Below, in pieces: positions 24,090 to 34,318 of a stretch of 64,000 bases of DNA (position 1 is its first letter; each line of letters begins with the position of its first letter). The stretch lies in NCBI RefSeq assembly GCF_001434315.1, contig NZ_AZFE01000032.1:186561-250560 (forward strand), in the 5' to 3' direction. The translations under genes were made by a program, and so were the position numbers. Below the pieces are notes generated by a model. That model made no database searches. It was not told the origin of the DNA and was given only the letters and a program-made list of their open reading frames with translations. The stretch is from Paucilactobacillus oligofermentans DSM 15707 = LMG 22743 (GTDB lineage: Bacteria; Bacillota; Bacilli; Lactobacillales; Lactobacillaceae).

Positions 24090-26924
24090 TTAATTGTCCT
24101 TTCGATGGTGACGTGGATTAATTTTAGTGCTTATTGTAATAATTAAGGTAACGATCGCTGCAAGTAAGCTAATGATAATTCCAAGTTTAGCATACGGAGT
24201 TGAATAGGTTAATTTAATCTGATTGTTACCAGTTTTAACCGGGATACCAATGAATCCTTTATTAACTACAGGTAGTTTACCCTGATATCCAGTTAATTTC
24301 CATCCAGATGAGTATGGGATTGTAGTGGCTAAGACCGTATTTGAATTGGAATGATAAGTAGCCGTAACCACATCATTATCCATTTTAATATTTTTAGCAG
24401 CATGGTTAGCTTTGATTGCGGTATCAAGACTTGTTCCAGTTGGAACGGCTTCTAGTTCAACGTCAAATTCATAGGTGCCGGGATTACTCATATGGAGACT
24501 AAACGTATCTGTTTTAGTTGAAATATTTCCCATATTAAGGGTGGTTGAAGTCCGTGGATTGTAAAATGAGAGGTTCTCACTACCAACTTGATTAAAGGTA
24601 TTAGTGGTTTTTCCATAAGTGGCTGCAATTGTGAAAGCACCAGTTGCACCAGTCGTGGGAGAAACGTTGAATAGATTCTGACGTAACCAACCTAGTTTGT
24701 ATAAATCAGTATTATAACGACTGTTGGAATCATTATTTTCGTACATGATTTGTTGATTATGTTTATCAATGTAGTTATTTAAGGCGCTATCATAACGATT
24801 CGTGAGCGTTCCAGGTGTGTACTTAATATTGGTTAAACGCACATGTAATTCATAACCTTTGACTGATTCCGGAATCTTAATTGAATAAGCGGTTGGCGTA
24901 TATTCAGAAGTTGGCAGACTAATTTTAACGTGTTGCGTCGTAGCCAATGATTGTGGAAGGGCAAAGAATTTTAATTTTTGAACCTTATTTAATAGGGCCG
25001 TGGCAATTTTATTTTTAGCTTGTTTGTAGACGGCATTATTAATTAATGCAACTTCACGTTTGGTGGGTGAAAGTTTGTTAAAGGCGGTATTTGACATGGT
25101 ACCAGTTGATTTATAAATTAACGGCATTGTAGTAGTTGTATTATACAATCGTTGGCCATTAGTGATATTTGAAGTGCTTTGGTAGTTTGCTGGTTGTACT
25201 TTATTATCAGCAGCTAAGAATACATTTGAAACCCCAATTAAGTGTAAGAACGTCGTGCGATAGTCGGCATTATTAATCGCATCATTAGCACTATTAGTAT
25301 TATTTTCTAATGACTTACTGAGGTCATTAAGATACTTATTTTGTAATGACCAGTAACTGTTAATATTAAATGTTTGCGCCAGAATAGCTAAGTTATCAGC
25401 AGGCGAATCACCGGTTAGGTTTGATAATTGATTATCAATTGAGGAACGACCAGTGGTTTTAGTTTCAGCAATTGAATCTGCAAATGATTGCTGTGAGTTG
25501 GTCAATTCATGAGCCTGAGTTGATGAAACTAACATGGTATCATCAATTGAATATTGATTAGCATGACGATCACGCATAATCACAATGGCATTAAAACTAA
25601 CTAAAATGAGTAATGAAGCAGAAATTAATTGGGCTTTATGGTTAAAATTGATAGGTAGTTTACTAAATAGGAGAATAAAAATAGTGACAAAGTAGATTGC
25701 AGCAACGCCACCTAAATCATAAGTAAAAGCAAAATTATCAGCCATAAACAAACTAATGACAGCGATGATTCCATAGCCAGTGAACCAGTAGTAATCACGA
25801 CGATGAAGTGAATCTAATTCATTAATCATGTGAACAGCGGCGAGAGCAATTGGTAGTAATAACATTTGTGACCAACGATTAGAAGGTGATGAGCCACCAT
25901 TCATTAAAGCAGCGAGGGTAGGAAATAAAAGAATAATACCGCCAGTGACTAGGGTTACATTAAGTGCAAAATGTTGTTTGAATCGGCGTAATGACCAAAT
26001 AATCGCGATAATTCCAAGCGTCATAATGCCACCAGTTACCCAGTAAGGACGATTAGCATTACTAATCGATAATCCAGGGAGGGTGAAGTAATAAGAATAC
26101 GGATAAAACGTAAGTCCATTCGCAATCTTACTAGTAGCTCTAGCCGAGCTGAGTAATTGATTCATTGATGGTAGTAAGAGGATTGCACTAAGCGCGGCGC
26201 CTAAAATTACAGAACCAATTAATTTTAAATTTAAAACAAATTGACGATATTTTTGGGTCGTAATTAATAAAATTAGCCAATAAATCATCATACCGATGGC
26301 TAACATGGTACCAAGATAAAAATTATTAAATAATGCCCAAGCAACAGAAATGATTAGTAACAAGTATCGTTGATGATCCAGTGCACTGTATAACCCAAGG
26401 ACTAATAGAGGTAAAATGATTAGTGGGTTAAGAAAAAATGGATGAGCAAATGTGACATAAGCAGTGTAGCCAGAAAAAGTATAGATGATTGCACCTACTA
26501 AAATGGCAAGGTGCTTTGAATTAGGAATTAAACGTTTTGCAACAAAGGTAAACGACAGGCCAATTAAAAATAAACGAACAACCACCATAATTGAATAATA
26601 GGCAACCATTTGATCCTGGCTAAATAAGATTGAAGGATAAGTGAAAATATCACCCATGACATAGTAAGAAAAGGTTTGGATTGTATCCGTCCCTAAACCA
26701 ACATTCCAATCCCATTGACTCCACATTTGATGATTAAAAATTAATCCTTTTAACATTTTTTGCCAGTAAACTAAGGCTGGATAATGTTGGGTAATCCCAT
26801 CGGAATTCCAAATTAAGGTTGATCCCGTTAAAGGAACGATTGTAAAAATGAATCCGGCTAAGATTACGAAAACTAGTAGGTATTGTAAATAAATATTTGA
26901 TTTAAGTCGCTGCTTTAGAGCCAT
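24090..26924 (-). CDS. YfhO family membrane glycosyltransferase
   Basis: 944 aa. An N-terminal half with about 12 spans begins with YLLVFVILAGFIFTIVPL, followed by WNSDGITQHYPALVYWQKML, the acidic loop of GT-C-type YfhO proteins. A large extracellular part (about 450-910) follows and one C-terminal span (about 915-933). YfhO-type proteins are thought to transfer sugars from a lipid carrier to lipoteichoic acid or other wall polymers. First gene of a two-gene operon; its substrate cannot be told. Confidence 0.85.
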   Translation of the reverse strand: MALKQRLKSNIYLQYLLVFVILAGFIFTIVPLTGSTLIWNSDGITQHYPALVYWQKMLKGLIFNHQMWSQWDWNVGLGTDTIQTFSYYVMGDIFTYPSILFSQDQMVAYYSIMVVVRLFLIGLSFTFVAKRLIPNSKHLAILVGAIIYTFSGYTAYVTFAHPFFLNPLIILPLLVLGLYSALDHQRYLLLIISVAWALFNNFYLGTMLAIGMMIYWLILLITTQKYRQFVLNLKLIGSVILGAALSAILLLPSMNQLLSSARATSKIANGLTFYPYSYYFTLPGLSISNANRPYWVTGGIMTLGIIAIIWSLRRFKQHFALNVTLVTGGIILLFPTLAALMNGGSSPSNRWSQMLLLPIALAAVHMINELDSLHRRDYYWFTGYGIIAVISLFMADNFAFTYDLGGVAAIYFVTIFILLFSKLPINFNHKAQLISASLLILVSFNAIVIMRDRHANQYSIDDTMLVSSTQAHELTNSQQSFADSIAETKTTGRSSIDNQLSNLTGDSPADNLAILAQTFNINSYWSLQNKYLNDLSKSLENNTNSANDAINNADYRTTFLHLIGVSNVFLAADNKVQPANYQSTSNITNGQRLYNTTTTMPLIYKSTGTMSNTAFNKLSPTKREVALINNAVYKQAKNKIATALLNKVQKLKFFALPQSLATTQHVKISLPTSEYTPTAYSIKIPESVKGYELHVRLTNIKYTPGTLTNRYDSALNNYIDKHNQQIMYENNDSNSRYNTDLYKLGWLRQNLFNVSPTTGATGAFTIAATYGKTTNTFNQVGSENLSFYNPRTSTTLNMGNISTKTDTFSLHMSNPGTYEFDVELEAVPTGTSLDTAIKANHAAKNIKMDNDVVTATYHSNSNTVLATTIPYSSGWKLTGYQGKLPVVNKGFIGIPVKTGNNQIKLTYSTPYAKLGIIISLLAAIVTLIITISTKINPRHHRKDN

Positions 26925-27076
26925 CGGAGATCCTCAGTTCATTATTTTATACGGTTCAATGTTTTCCATTTTAGCTTAATTGGTAGTAAAAGGTCAAAAG
27001 TCGCAATTTTAATTTAAGATTGCCAACCAATGACCTTAAAATAAGAAATTGATAATACATTTAACACTTAAAAAGG

Positions 27077-27105
27077 TTTACAACGGGCAACAATTCAAGT
27101 AATAT
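27077..27105 (+). promoter_or_regulatory. Promoter of the 119-aa conserved protein gene
   Basis: TTTACA (27077-27082), 17-base spacer, TAATAT (27100-27105), 46 bases before the start. Confidence 0.65.
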
Positions 27106-27150
27106 GATAACTTATAGTTATAAGAATTAATTTACTGGGAGGTGATTACC

Positions 27151-27510
27151 GTGTTAGAAAAAACAAAAGAATTTATGCGAAAGAATGATATTCAATATCG
27201 TAAAGAATACATTCGCCCAATGATGATTACACAACATGTTTATGTTTTTAAATTTGGTAAACATGAATTGAATAATCGGGTAATCATCCGATATTCCCAC
27301 TCATGGACTGGACGTCTAAAAATTAACGAAATTGATTTGCGTTTGCATAAACAACATCGACCACGTATTTTTAAGACTGAAGCGGGATTGGTTGATTACC
27401 TTGAGAGTCATTTACAGTCGAACATCTTGAAGAATGTGGGGCATTCACAAGCGGCTGAAGACAGCACCGAAGATTTTATTGATGATGACGATCAAAACCA
27501 GACTAAATAA
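27151..27510 (+). CDS. Conserved small protein of unknown function
   Basis: 119 aa. Soluble, basic, with a predicted alpha/beta core (YVFKFGKHELNNRVIIRYSH, then LKINEIDLRLHK) and a very acidic C-terminus (DSTEDFIDDDDQNQ). I do not recognise the family. GTG 27151 follows GGGAGG (27137-27142) by eight bases; the in-frame GTG at 27142 overlaps that site. It is monocistronic, with a promoter upstream and a terminator downstream. Confidence 0.7.
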   Translation: MLEKTKEFMRKNDIQYRKEYIRPMMITQHVYVFKFGKHELNNRVIIRYSHSWTGRLKINEIDLRLHKQHRPRIFKTEAGLVDYLESHLQSNILKNVGHSQAAEDSTEDFIDDDDQNQTK

Positions 27511-27512
27511 TA

Positions 27513-27551
27513 AACATCTAATTTTGCGAAAGCAGATTAGGTGTTTTTTTA
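27513..27551 (+). terminator. Terminator of the 119-aa protein gene
   Basis: About 14-base-pair stem with a GAAA tetraloop (27528-27531) and a T8 tail. Confidence 0.9.
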
Positions 27552-27572
27552 GTTAGTAATTAATGATTAAGC

Positions 27573-27601
27573 TTGATTATCAACCGTGAGTTAATTAAAA
27601 T
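27573..27601 (+). promoter_or_regulatory. Candidate prmA promoter
   Basis: TTGATT (27573-27578), 17-base spacer, TAAAAT (27596-27601). A second AT-rich element (GGATAATAT near 27635) could be an alternative -10. Confidence 0.5.
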
Positions 27602-27675
27602 TTAGTATATTCAAGTATTATTCATAAATTTATAGGATAATATCATAGTTAAACTTAAGAAAAAGGGTGTACAAC

Positions 27676-28629
27676 ATGGAATGGACACAAGTTACAGTCA
27701 TTACTGAAAGTGAAGCCGTTGAAGCGGTAAGTTATATTTTGGATGATTCTGGTGCTACAGGTGTTAAAATTGAAGATTCAAAAGATTTTGATCATTTAGA
27801 AAAAATGGGTTTTGGTGTAATTGCTGAAGCGGAGTCAATTCCCCATTTAACTAGCGGTGCTCAAGTAACGGCATACTTTCCACAAAACGTGTTTGTCCCC
27901 GAAATTTTACCAATTATTCAACAGCGAGTTAATCAATTACGTGAATTTGGACTTAATCCTGGGGTCGGAAAAGTTATCGCGGTACCTGTTGACGATGAAG
28001 ATTGGGCAACTGCATGGGAAAAGTATTATCAACCAGTTCGCATTACTCATGATTTAACGGTGGTGCCAGAATGGATTGAATATCAGCCGCAACAACCGAA
28101 TGAAAAATTAATCCGTTTGGATCCAGGGATGGCATTTGGAACTGGAACTCATCCCACCACCACTTTAATGTTGCAAGCATTAGAAATGGAAATTCGTGGT
28201 GGGGAATCAATGATTGATGTTGGAACTGGTTCCGGGGTACTCAGTATTGCCGCTCGTTTATTAGGGGCCGGTGAGGTTCAAGCGTATGATTTAGACCAAA
28301 TTGCAGTTGACTCGGCACTTGAAAATATCAAGCTTAATCCAGAAGCTGCCCCAATTAAAATTGGCGCCAATAGTTTATTGGATGGGATTCATACACAAGT
28401 TGATTTGATTGTGGCTAATATCTTAGCTGAAATTATTGTGCCACTAGTGCCACAAGCATTTGAAAATTTAAAACCAGGCGGAAAGTTCCTAACGTCAGGG
28501 ATTATTGCCGATAAATTTGAACTTATTTATCAGACATTAGTAGATAATGGATTTGAAGTTCGTGAAACGTTAAGGATTAAAGATTGGTATGGCATTATAG
28601 CAATTAAGCCATTACCAGATGAAGATTAA
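27676..28629 (+). CDS. prmA: Ribosomal protein L11 methyltransferase
   Basis: 317 aa. N-terminal L11-recognition domain (about 1-130, [18 protein letters not shown]), linker with [14 protein letters not shown], then a Rossmann SAM site [15 protein letters not shown] and VANILAEII. Trimethylates L11. ATG 27676 follows AAAGGG; GTG 27667 overlaps the ribosome site. Followed after 21 bases by rsmE, the usual pairing. Confidence 0.96.
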   Translation: MEWTQVTVITESEAVEAVSYILDDSGATGVKIEDSKDFDHLEKMGFGVIAEAESIPHLTSGAQVTAYFPQNVFVPEILPIIQQRVNQLREFGLNPGVGKVIAVPVDDEDWATAWEKYYQPVRITHDLTVVPEWIEYQPQQPNEKLIRLDPGMAFGTGTHPTTTLMLQALEMEIRGGESMIDVGTGSGVLSIAARLLGAGEVQAYDLDQIAVDSALENIKLNPEAAPIKIGANSLLDGIHTQVDLIVANILAEIIVPLVPQAFENLKPGGKFLTSGIIADKFELIYQTLVDNGFEVRETLRIKDWYGIIAIKPLPDED

Positions 28630-28650
28630 TGACAATTAAAGGACAATAAT

Positions 28651-29400
28651 ATGCAACGATATTTTTTAACCAAAGTAACCAAGACCGATGATGAATTAGA
28701 ATTACCTAAGGATATTGCGCATCATTTAACGACGGTTTTACGAGCAGAAGCAGGGACGAAGTTTGAGATTGTCTTAGCTGATAAGCAAGTCTACTTAGCC
28801 CACGTGACACGAATTGAAGGGTTATTAACTTTTGCTATAATTGATCAACAATTGGATGTTAACGTTGAGTTGCCAGTTAAGGTTGTGATTGCTGCTGGAT
28901 TACCTAAGGGTGATAAAGCTGAATTAATTACGCAAAAGGCAACGGAATTAGGTGCAACTAAAATTGCCTTTTTTGATTCAAAACGTTCCGTGGCCAAGTG
29001 GGCACCGGCAAAGCAAAGTCGTAAAATTGAACGATTACAAAAGATCGCATCTGGAGCAGCTGAACAGTCTCATCGTCAAGTAATACCTGAAGTTGTATAC
29101 TACAACAATATTAATGAATTACTAGCAAGTGAAACTGCGGAAGTTAAAATCGTCGCGTGGGAAGAATCGGCTAAGAATGGTGAACAGTCACAATTAGTGC
29201 AATCATTAAATGAACTAAAGTATGGGGATACACTGTTAACCATTTTTGGTTCAGAGGGCGGGCTTGCCACTGACGAAATTGCGTTAATGCAACAACATCA
29301 AGTGGTTCCAGCTGGTCTTGGGCCACGAATCTTAAGAACTGAAACGGCACCATTATATATGTTATCTGCCATTTCGTATCATTTTGAATTGGAGAATTAA
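28651..29400 (+). CDS. rsmE: 16S rRNA m3U1498 methyltransferase
   Basis: 249 aa SPOUT methyltransferase. N-terminal PUA-like domain (HHLTTVLRAEAGTKF), AAGLPKGDKAELITQKATEL, and the knot motifs FGSEGGLATDEI and LGPRILRTETAPLYMLS. Methylates U1498 of 16S rRNA. Six bases before the next gene. Confidence 0.96.
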   Translation: MQRYFLTKVTKTDDELELPKDIAHHLTTVLRAEAGTKFEIVLADKQVYLAHVTRIEGLLTFAIIDQQLDVNVELPVKVVIAAGLPKGDKAELITQKATELGATKIAFFDSKRSVAKWAPAKQSRKIERLQKIASGAAEQSHRQVIPEVVYYNNINELLASETAEVKIVAWEESAKNGEQSQLVQSLNELKYGDTLLTIFGSEGGLATDEIALMQQHQVVPAGLGPRILRTETAPLYMLSAISYHFELEN

Positions 29401-29406
29401 TTAGTT

Positions 29407-29766
29407 ATGAAAAAATTATCATTAAAGAAATTATCAGTTAATTTAGGAAACTTTGACCTTGTGATTATTACGCATGCTGTTTTGATGGGAATTATTACAC
29501 CGTTAATGGTTGAGTATGTTCCGGTAATAAAAGTGCGTTTAATTGGCGTACCGATTATTTTAATGTTGTTAAATTTTATCTATTCAGCAGTCATTGGGAT
29601 TTGGATACAAAAACATCAAAGTAATGGGTTGCAAGTTTTTATTTTTCCGGTGATTTTTTTCATTATGTCATATTTAGTGTTACCTAAATATATGTTTTAT
29701 TTTGGCCCAATTTATCTATTAATTTCGTACCTAAGTTGGTCGATGAGTCGTTCAAAAGAAGAATAA
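29407..29766 (+). CDS. Small membrane protein, DUF3397-like position, function unknown
   Basis: 119 aa, four hydrophobic segments (about 18-36, 44-64, 74-92, 96-111), basic N-terminus (KKLSLKKLSV) and charged C-terminus (SRSKEE). Not recognised with confidence. It follows rsmE by six bases and ends at a terminator, so it belongs to the prmA operon. Confidence 0.65.
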   Translation: MKKLSLKKLSVNLGNFDLVIITHAVLMGIITPLMVEYVPVIKVRLIGVPIILMLLNFIYSAVIGIWIQKHQSNGLQVFIFPVIFFIMSYLVLPKYMFYFGPIYLLISYLSWSMSRSKEE

Positions 29767-29769
29767 TTG

Positions 29770-29795
29770 AAGCCCAAATTAAGGGGCTTTTTTTG
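29770..29795 (+). terminator. Terminator of the prmA operon
   Basis: AAGCCC pairs with GGGGCTT around AAATTAA, followed by T7. Confidence 0.9.
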
Positions 29796-29832
29796 TATAA
29801 AACGGGTAAAAATCAAAAATCATTCATAGAAG

Positions 29833-29861
29833 TTCACATTTTACCGTTAAAAAGGTATAAT
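29833..29861 (+). promoter_or_regulatory. rel promoter
   Basis: TTCACA (29833-29838), 17-base spacer, consensus TATAAT (29856-29861). Confidence 0.75.
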
Positions 29862-29923
29862 TATATAAATTTACATTGATAATAATGAAAGCTAGTTGGT
29901 GGCATATGGGACATGGACAAAAC

Positions 29924-32146
29924 ATGACACACGCAGATGTCATAAGAATTGTAAAAACGTATATGAATCCTGAACACGTTGAGATAGTTGAACGTGCTCA
30001 TCATTTTGCTGAGACTGCACACAATGGACAGGTACGACAATCGGGTGAACCTTATATTATTCACCCTATTCAAGTGGCTGGAATTTTAGCTAATTTACAT
30101 ATGGACCCAGAGACCGTAGCATCAGGATATATGCATGATTTGGTTGAAGATACTGGGGTAACAATTGAAGATATCCGAATTTTATTTGGCGATGATGTTG
30201 CCTTAATCGTTGATGGTGATACCAAACTTAGTAAGATTAAATATAAGTCAACTAAGGAACAGATGACTGAAAATCACCGTAAATTATTGTTATCAATGTC
30301 AAAAGATATTCGAGTGATGATTGTTAAGCTCGCTGATCGTTTACATAATATGCGTACTTTACAACATCTTCGTCCTGAGAAACAACGGCGTATTGCAAAT
30401 GAAACTTTAGAAATTTATGCACCAATCGCTGATCGTTTAGGTATCAGCACAATTAAATGGGAATTAGAAGATTTAGCCTTACGTTATTTAAATCCACAGC
30501 AATATTATCGCATTGTTCATTTAATGAATTCGCGTCGTGATCAACGAATTGATTATATTGAGAGTGCGATTTCCGAAATTAATACTGCTATTTCAGATTT
30601 AGATTTAGGACCAGGAACTAAAATTTATGGTCGTCCAAAACATATTTATTCAGTTTACTGGAAGATGGTTTCGCAACATAAACAGTTTAGTCAAATTTAT
30701 GACTTATTGGCGATTCGTGTGGTAGTTGATTCAATTAAAGATTGTTATGCAGTTTTGGGGGCAATCCATACGCGTTGGACACCAATGCCAGGTCGATTTA
30801 AAGATTATATTGCAATGCCTAAAGTCAATGGTTATCAATCATTGCATACAACGGTAGTTGGTCCAGAAGGTCGTCCGTTGGAAGTTCAGATTCGAACTCA
30901 TGAAATGCATGAAGTGGCTGAATTTGGGGTTGCGGCTCATTGGGCATACAAAGAAGGTAAAACAGCTGGTATTAATTCGAAGGATTCGGATAAGCGTCTC
31001 AATATTTTTAAAGAAATTTTGGAGCTTCAAAGCGAAACCTCAAATGCTGATGAATTTATGCAAGGTGTGCAAGGCGATATCTTTACTGATCGTGTTTATG
31101 CATTTACGCCCAAAGGGGATGTATTTGAGTTGCCTAAAGGGGCTGGCCCATTAGACATGGCTTACACAATTCATACCGAAGTGGGTAATAAGACAACTGG
31201 TGCGAAAGTAAATGGCAAGATTGTACCACTTGATTATGAAATCCAAACGGGTGATATTGTTGATATTTTAACTTCACAATCATCATCCGGTCCTAGTCGT
31301 GATTGGCCTAATTTAGTTTATACGCGTCGGGCTCGGAATAAAATTAAACAGTTCTTCCGGTTAGCTGATCGAGAAAAGAATGTTGTTAATGGTAAAGAGC
31401 TAGTTAAGCAGCAATTAATTGATGATGGGTTCAAACCCAAGGATATTTTTACGGCTGATAAAGCTAGTGAAATTTCCGCTAAATTACGTTACAGTTCAAG
31501 TGATGATATGTTCGCGGCTATTGGGTTTGGGGATGTTCAACAAAAAGGGATTGCAAATCGTTTTTCACAAGATGTACGTGAAAAGATGGAAACAGATCGG
31601 CAACGACAAGCTGAAAAAGAATTGTTGGAAGATCATAAAACGTTATCTGATGAAAAAGAAGTATCACACGTTGAAAAGAAGAAACAAACTGCTCAAGGCG
31701 GCGTAGTTATTGAAGGTGTCGATAATTTATTGGTACGTTTGAGCCATTGTTGTAGTCCAATTCCAGGAGATGAAATTCAGGGATATATTACTAAAGGACG
31801 TGGGGTTTCGGTCCATCGAGTTGATTGTCCTAACATCAAGGCTGCTGAACAAGATGGTGAACGTTTAATTGCAGTTTCATGGGAAAATCCTGATGGTGAA
31901 AACGGAAATTATAGTGCGGATCTTGAAGTTCAAGGATATAATCGGAATGGTTTATTAAATGACGTACTAAAAACGATTAACAATGCAACTAAGTATTTGA
32001 ATTCAGTTAATGGTAAAGTTGATCACGATAAAATGGTGACCATTAGTGCTTCATTTGGAGTTCGAAATAAAGAACATCTGCAACGAATTATGGACAACTT
32101 AAAGAATGTTCCTGACGTTTACGTCATTAAGCGAGCAATTCATTAA
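29924..32146 (+). CDS. rel: Bifunctional (p)ppGpp synthetase/hydrolase
   Basis: 740 aa from ATG 29924. HD hydrolase domain (SGEPYIIHPIQVAGIL, GYMHDLVEDTG), synthetase domain (YDLLAIRVVVDSIKDCY, GRFKDYIAMPKVNGYQS), TGS (RVYAFTPKGDVFELPKG), and a C-terminal zinc-finger/ACT part (LSHCCSPIPGDEI). Makes and degrades the alarmone in starvation. The start is uncertain: the open frame reaches back to TTG 29876 with ATGs at 29885 and 29906, none with a good ribosome site. I chose 29924 because the residues after it align with relatives (YMNPEHV). Confidence 0.93.
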   Translation: MTHADVIRIVKTYMNPEHVEIVERAHHFAETAHNGQVRQSGEPYIIHPIQVAGILANLHMDPETVASGYMHDLVEDTGVTIEDIRILFGDDVALIVDGDTKLSKIKYKSTKEQMTENHRKLLLSMSKDIRVMIVKLADRLHNMRTLQHLRPEKQRRIANETLEIYAPIADRLGISTIKWELEDLALRYLNPQQYYRIVHLMNSRRDQRIDYIESAISEINTAISDLDLGPGTKIYGRPKHIYSVYWKMVSQHKQFSQIYDLLAIRVVVDSIKDCYAVLGAIHTRWTPMPGRFKDYIAMPKVNGYQSLHTTVVGPEGRPLEVQIRTHEMHEVAEFGVAAHWAYKEGKTAGINSKDSDKRLNIFKEILELQSETSNADEFMQGVQGDIFTDRVYAFTPKGDVFELPKGAGPLDMAYTIHTEVGNKTTGAKVNGKIVPLDYEIQTGDIVDILTSQSSSGPSRDWPNLVYTRRARNKIKQFFRLADREKNVVNGKELVKQQLIDDGFKPKDIFTADKASEISAKLRYSSSDDMFAAIGFGDVQQKGIANRFSQDVREKMETDRQRQAEKELLEDHKTLSDEKEVSHVEKKKQTAQGGVVIEGVDNLLVRLSHCCSPIPGDEIQGYITKGRGVSVHRVDCPNIKAAEQDGERLIAVSWENPDGENGNYSADLEVQGYNRNGLLNDVLKTINNATKYLNSVNGKVDHDKMVTISASFGVRNKEHLQRIMDNLKNVPDVYVIKRAIH

Positions 32147-32160
32147 TAACGGTATTAGAA

Positions 32161-32202
32161 AACATCTTGTGTGAGTGAACTTGCTTACATGAGATGTTTC
32201 TG
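32161..32202 (+). terminator. Hairpin between rel and dtd
   Basis: AACATCT (32161-32167) pairs with AGATGTT and the stem continues with G-T pairs; the T tail is weak, so it may only partly terminate. Confidence 0.5.
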
Positions 32203-32234
32203 CTTAACGATAATATTTCACTAGGAGGAATACA

Positions 32235-32672
32235 ATGCGCGTTTTATTACAAAAAGTTAACCATGCTAAAGTGACGATTGCTGGTGAAGTGGTGGGATCA
32301 ATTCAAAAAGGTTATACGCTATTAGTCGGGATTGCTCCTGATGATACGGAAGCTAACTTAGACTATTTAGTCCGGAAAATTGTTAATGTCCGAATCTTTG
32401 AAGATGAAGAGGGCAAGATGAATTTGGCACTGAAGGATGTTGATGGTGAAATTTTATCAATTTCTCAATTTACGTTGTATGCAGATACTAAAAAAGGTAA
32501 TCGACCTGGATTTTCGAATGCGGCAGGACCTGAATTAGCTGAACCACTATATCAACAATTTAATGACAAACTACGGGCAGCAGGAGTTCATGTTGAAACT
32601 GGTCATTTTGGAGCCGAAATGCAAGTTGAACTTGAGAATGATGGACCAACCACAATTTGGTATGAAAAATAA
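32235..32672 (+). CDS. dtd: D-aminoacyl-tRNA deacylase
   Basis: 145 aa, full length. MRVLLQKVNHAKV, SQFTLYADTKKGNRPGF (active-site SQFTLY) and NDGPTTIWYEK at the C-terminus define Dtd. Frees D-amino acids from tRNA. AGGAGG precedes ATG. Downstream of rel as in many Firmicutes. Confidence 0.97.
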   Translation: MRVLLQKVNHAKVTIAGEVVGSIQKGYTLLVGIAPDDTEANLDYLVRKIVNVRIFEDEEGKMNLALKDVDGEILSISQFTLYADTKKGNRPGFSNAAGPELAEPLYQQFNDKLRAAGVHVETGHFGAEMQVELENDGPTTIWYEK

Positions 32673-32709
32673 GGAAATCTGGGTTTGCTGATGGAAGGGA
32701 GAAAGTAAA

Positions 32710-33333
32710 ATGTATCAAAATTTCTTTTGGGATTTAGATGGGACTTTATATGATACTTATCCACAAATGGTGGAATCTTTTGATCAAATGTTAGTACATT
32801 TTAAGGTGCCCAGTGAGCGGCGACGCAGTTATGAAATTATGCGACAAGATACATTAGGCAACGCATTTGCCATTTTTGCTCAAGAAAATGATCTTGACGT
32901 GAATGCCATGGAAGCTATTTATTATCCCATCGAAAAACAATATACCCATCCAGCGATGTTTACAGGCACTAAATCAGCATTAGAAACGGTGGTAGCTCGT
33001 GGTGGCAAAAATTATTTACTAACACATCGTAATCAAACCGCCTTGGATTTTATGAAAACAGATGGATTACTCAATCTGTTTAGTGATTTTGTGACGGCGG
33101 ATGATTCTTTCCCTAAGAAGCCAGACCCAACTTCACTAAATCATTTAATTGATACAAATTTGGTACCACGTTCAGATGCAGTTATGGTTGGTGATCGAGA
33201 TATGGATGTAAATGCCGGTCATAATGCTGGAATTGCAGGGATTCTGTTTGATCCTGATGATCTAATTAATCCACAAAGTAATCCAGAATATCGAGTACAC
33301 TCGATGTCTGAAATTGAAAAATTAATTAAGTAA
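32710..33333 (+). CDS. HAD-superfamily hydrolase (subfamily IA)
   Basis: 207 aa. Motif I DLDGTLYDT (Asp nucleophile), motif II in LLTHRN (Thr), Lys in DDSFPKKPDP and motif IV GDRDMDVNAGHNAG. Helical cap between residues 15 and 80. Phosphatase of a small phosphorylated compound, possibly phosphoglycolate-like; the substrate cannot be read. 37 bases after dtd with AAGGGAG upstream. Confidence 0.85.
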   Translation: MYQNFFWDLDGTLYDTYPQMVESFDQMLVHFKVPSERRRSYEIMRQDTLGNAFAIFAQENDLDVNAMEAIYYPIEKQYTHPAMFTGTKSALETVVARGGKNYLLTHRNQTALDFMKTDGLLNLFSDFVTADDSFPKKPDPTSLNHLIDTNLVPRSDAVMVGDRDMDVNAGHNAGIAGILFDPDDLINPQSNPEYRVHSMSEIEKLIK

Positions 33334-33380
33334 AAAGGTATTTTAACAGTTTAAAAATTACTGTTAAAGTACCTTTTTTG
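33332..33380. terminator. Bidirectional terminator (HAD gene / fructosamine kinase gene)
   Basis: Stem AAAAAGGTA-TTTTAACAGT with ACTGTTAAAGTACCTTTTTT around a nine-base loop; T tract on both strands. Confidence 0.93.
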
Positions 33381-33388
33381 ATAGTGTT

Positions 33389-34225
33389 TTAAAATTTATT
33401 TAATATTCGATCAACTGAACCACCATAAGTTTCACCGAATAAAATTAGATGGAAGCCTAAATAATAAAATTGGTACCAGGGTAGTCGGTCTTCAAAGCCA
33501 GCATCCAATGGGTAAATTTGATTATAGGCATCATAAAAAGATTGGTCAAAGCCCCCGAAAATAGTGGTCATAGCTAAATCATATTCACGATCACCATAAA
33601 GTGCATCAGGGTCAATTAAAGTGGGCGTACCATCAGCTGAAAACAGGTAGTTGCCAGACCATAAGTCACCATGTAGAAGACTAGGAGTAACTTCATGTGA
33701 AGAATAGAAATCAATGAAAGCCAATCTCATTCGGTCAAATCCGGCTTGCCGGTCATCGCTCCAAACGTGTTTTTCCTTAGCTAATTGGGCAATCATATCT
33801 AACCGCTGTTCACTGTAAAATTTAAGCCAAGATGTCTGCCAGTGATTATTTTTTGTAATCACCTTTGATTGATGATTAAAAGCAAAGCCAAATTTATTAT
33901 TATGAACTAAGTGCATTTTTGCTACAGCAGCACCTAAATCAGATTGAAGGCCACTACCGGAATCAATCCAATTGAGAAGTAAATACGCATCACCATTAAT
34001 TTGTCCCTGTGCTTTTGGGTGAGGGGTATTAATAACTTTACCCAGTTCTTCTAGTCCGGCACGTTCATGATCAAAATATTCAGCCTTTTTTTGTGGCTGA
34101 ACTTTCAAAAAGTATGCATGATCAACAGTATTAATTTTATAAGCCTCATTGATGTCACCACCAATGACGGAATGGTAATTAATAATATTTTTAATGGGTA
34201 ATTGAGTTATCCATTCTTGATTCAT
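33389..34225 (-). CDS. Fructosamine kinase family protein
   Basis: 278 aa. APH-like kinase: KVQPQKKAEYFDHERAGL (ATP Lys, Glu), catalytic loop LLHGDLWSGN and DPDALYGDREYDLAM (metal Asp). These are hallmarks of fructosamine-3-kinase/ketosamine kinase, which phosphorylates glycated amines on proteins so they can break down. Single gene between two terminators. Confidence 0.88.
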   Translation of the reverse strand: MNQEWITQLPIKNIINYHSVIGGDINEAYKINTVDHAYFLKVQPQKKAEYFDHERAGLEELGKVINTPHPKAQGQINGDAYLLLNWIDSGSGLQSDLGAAVAKMHLVHNNKFGFAFNHQSKVITKNNHWQTSWLKFYSEQRLDMIAQLAKEKHVWSDDRQAGFDRMRLAFIDFYSSHEVTPSLLHGDLWSGNYLFSADGTPTLIDPDALYGDREYDLAMTTIFGGFDQSFYDAYNQIYPLDAGFEDRLPWYQFYYLGFHLILFGETYGGSVDRILNKF

Positions 34226-34292
34226 AAAATCACCTTCAATAATTTATGTCTTGCAAAACAAGCTCATGATAACACCCAGTTACAAAATAAAA

Positions 34293-34318
34293 AAGTATTA
34301 CCATAATGGTAATACTTA
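34293..34318 (-). terminator. Terminator of the amidase gene
   Basis: AAGTATTACC and GGTAATACTT around ATAAT; it overlaps the amidase stop codon, with T tract on the minus strand. Confidence 0.85.
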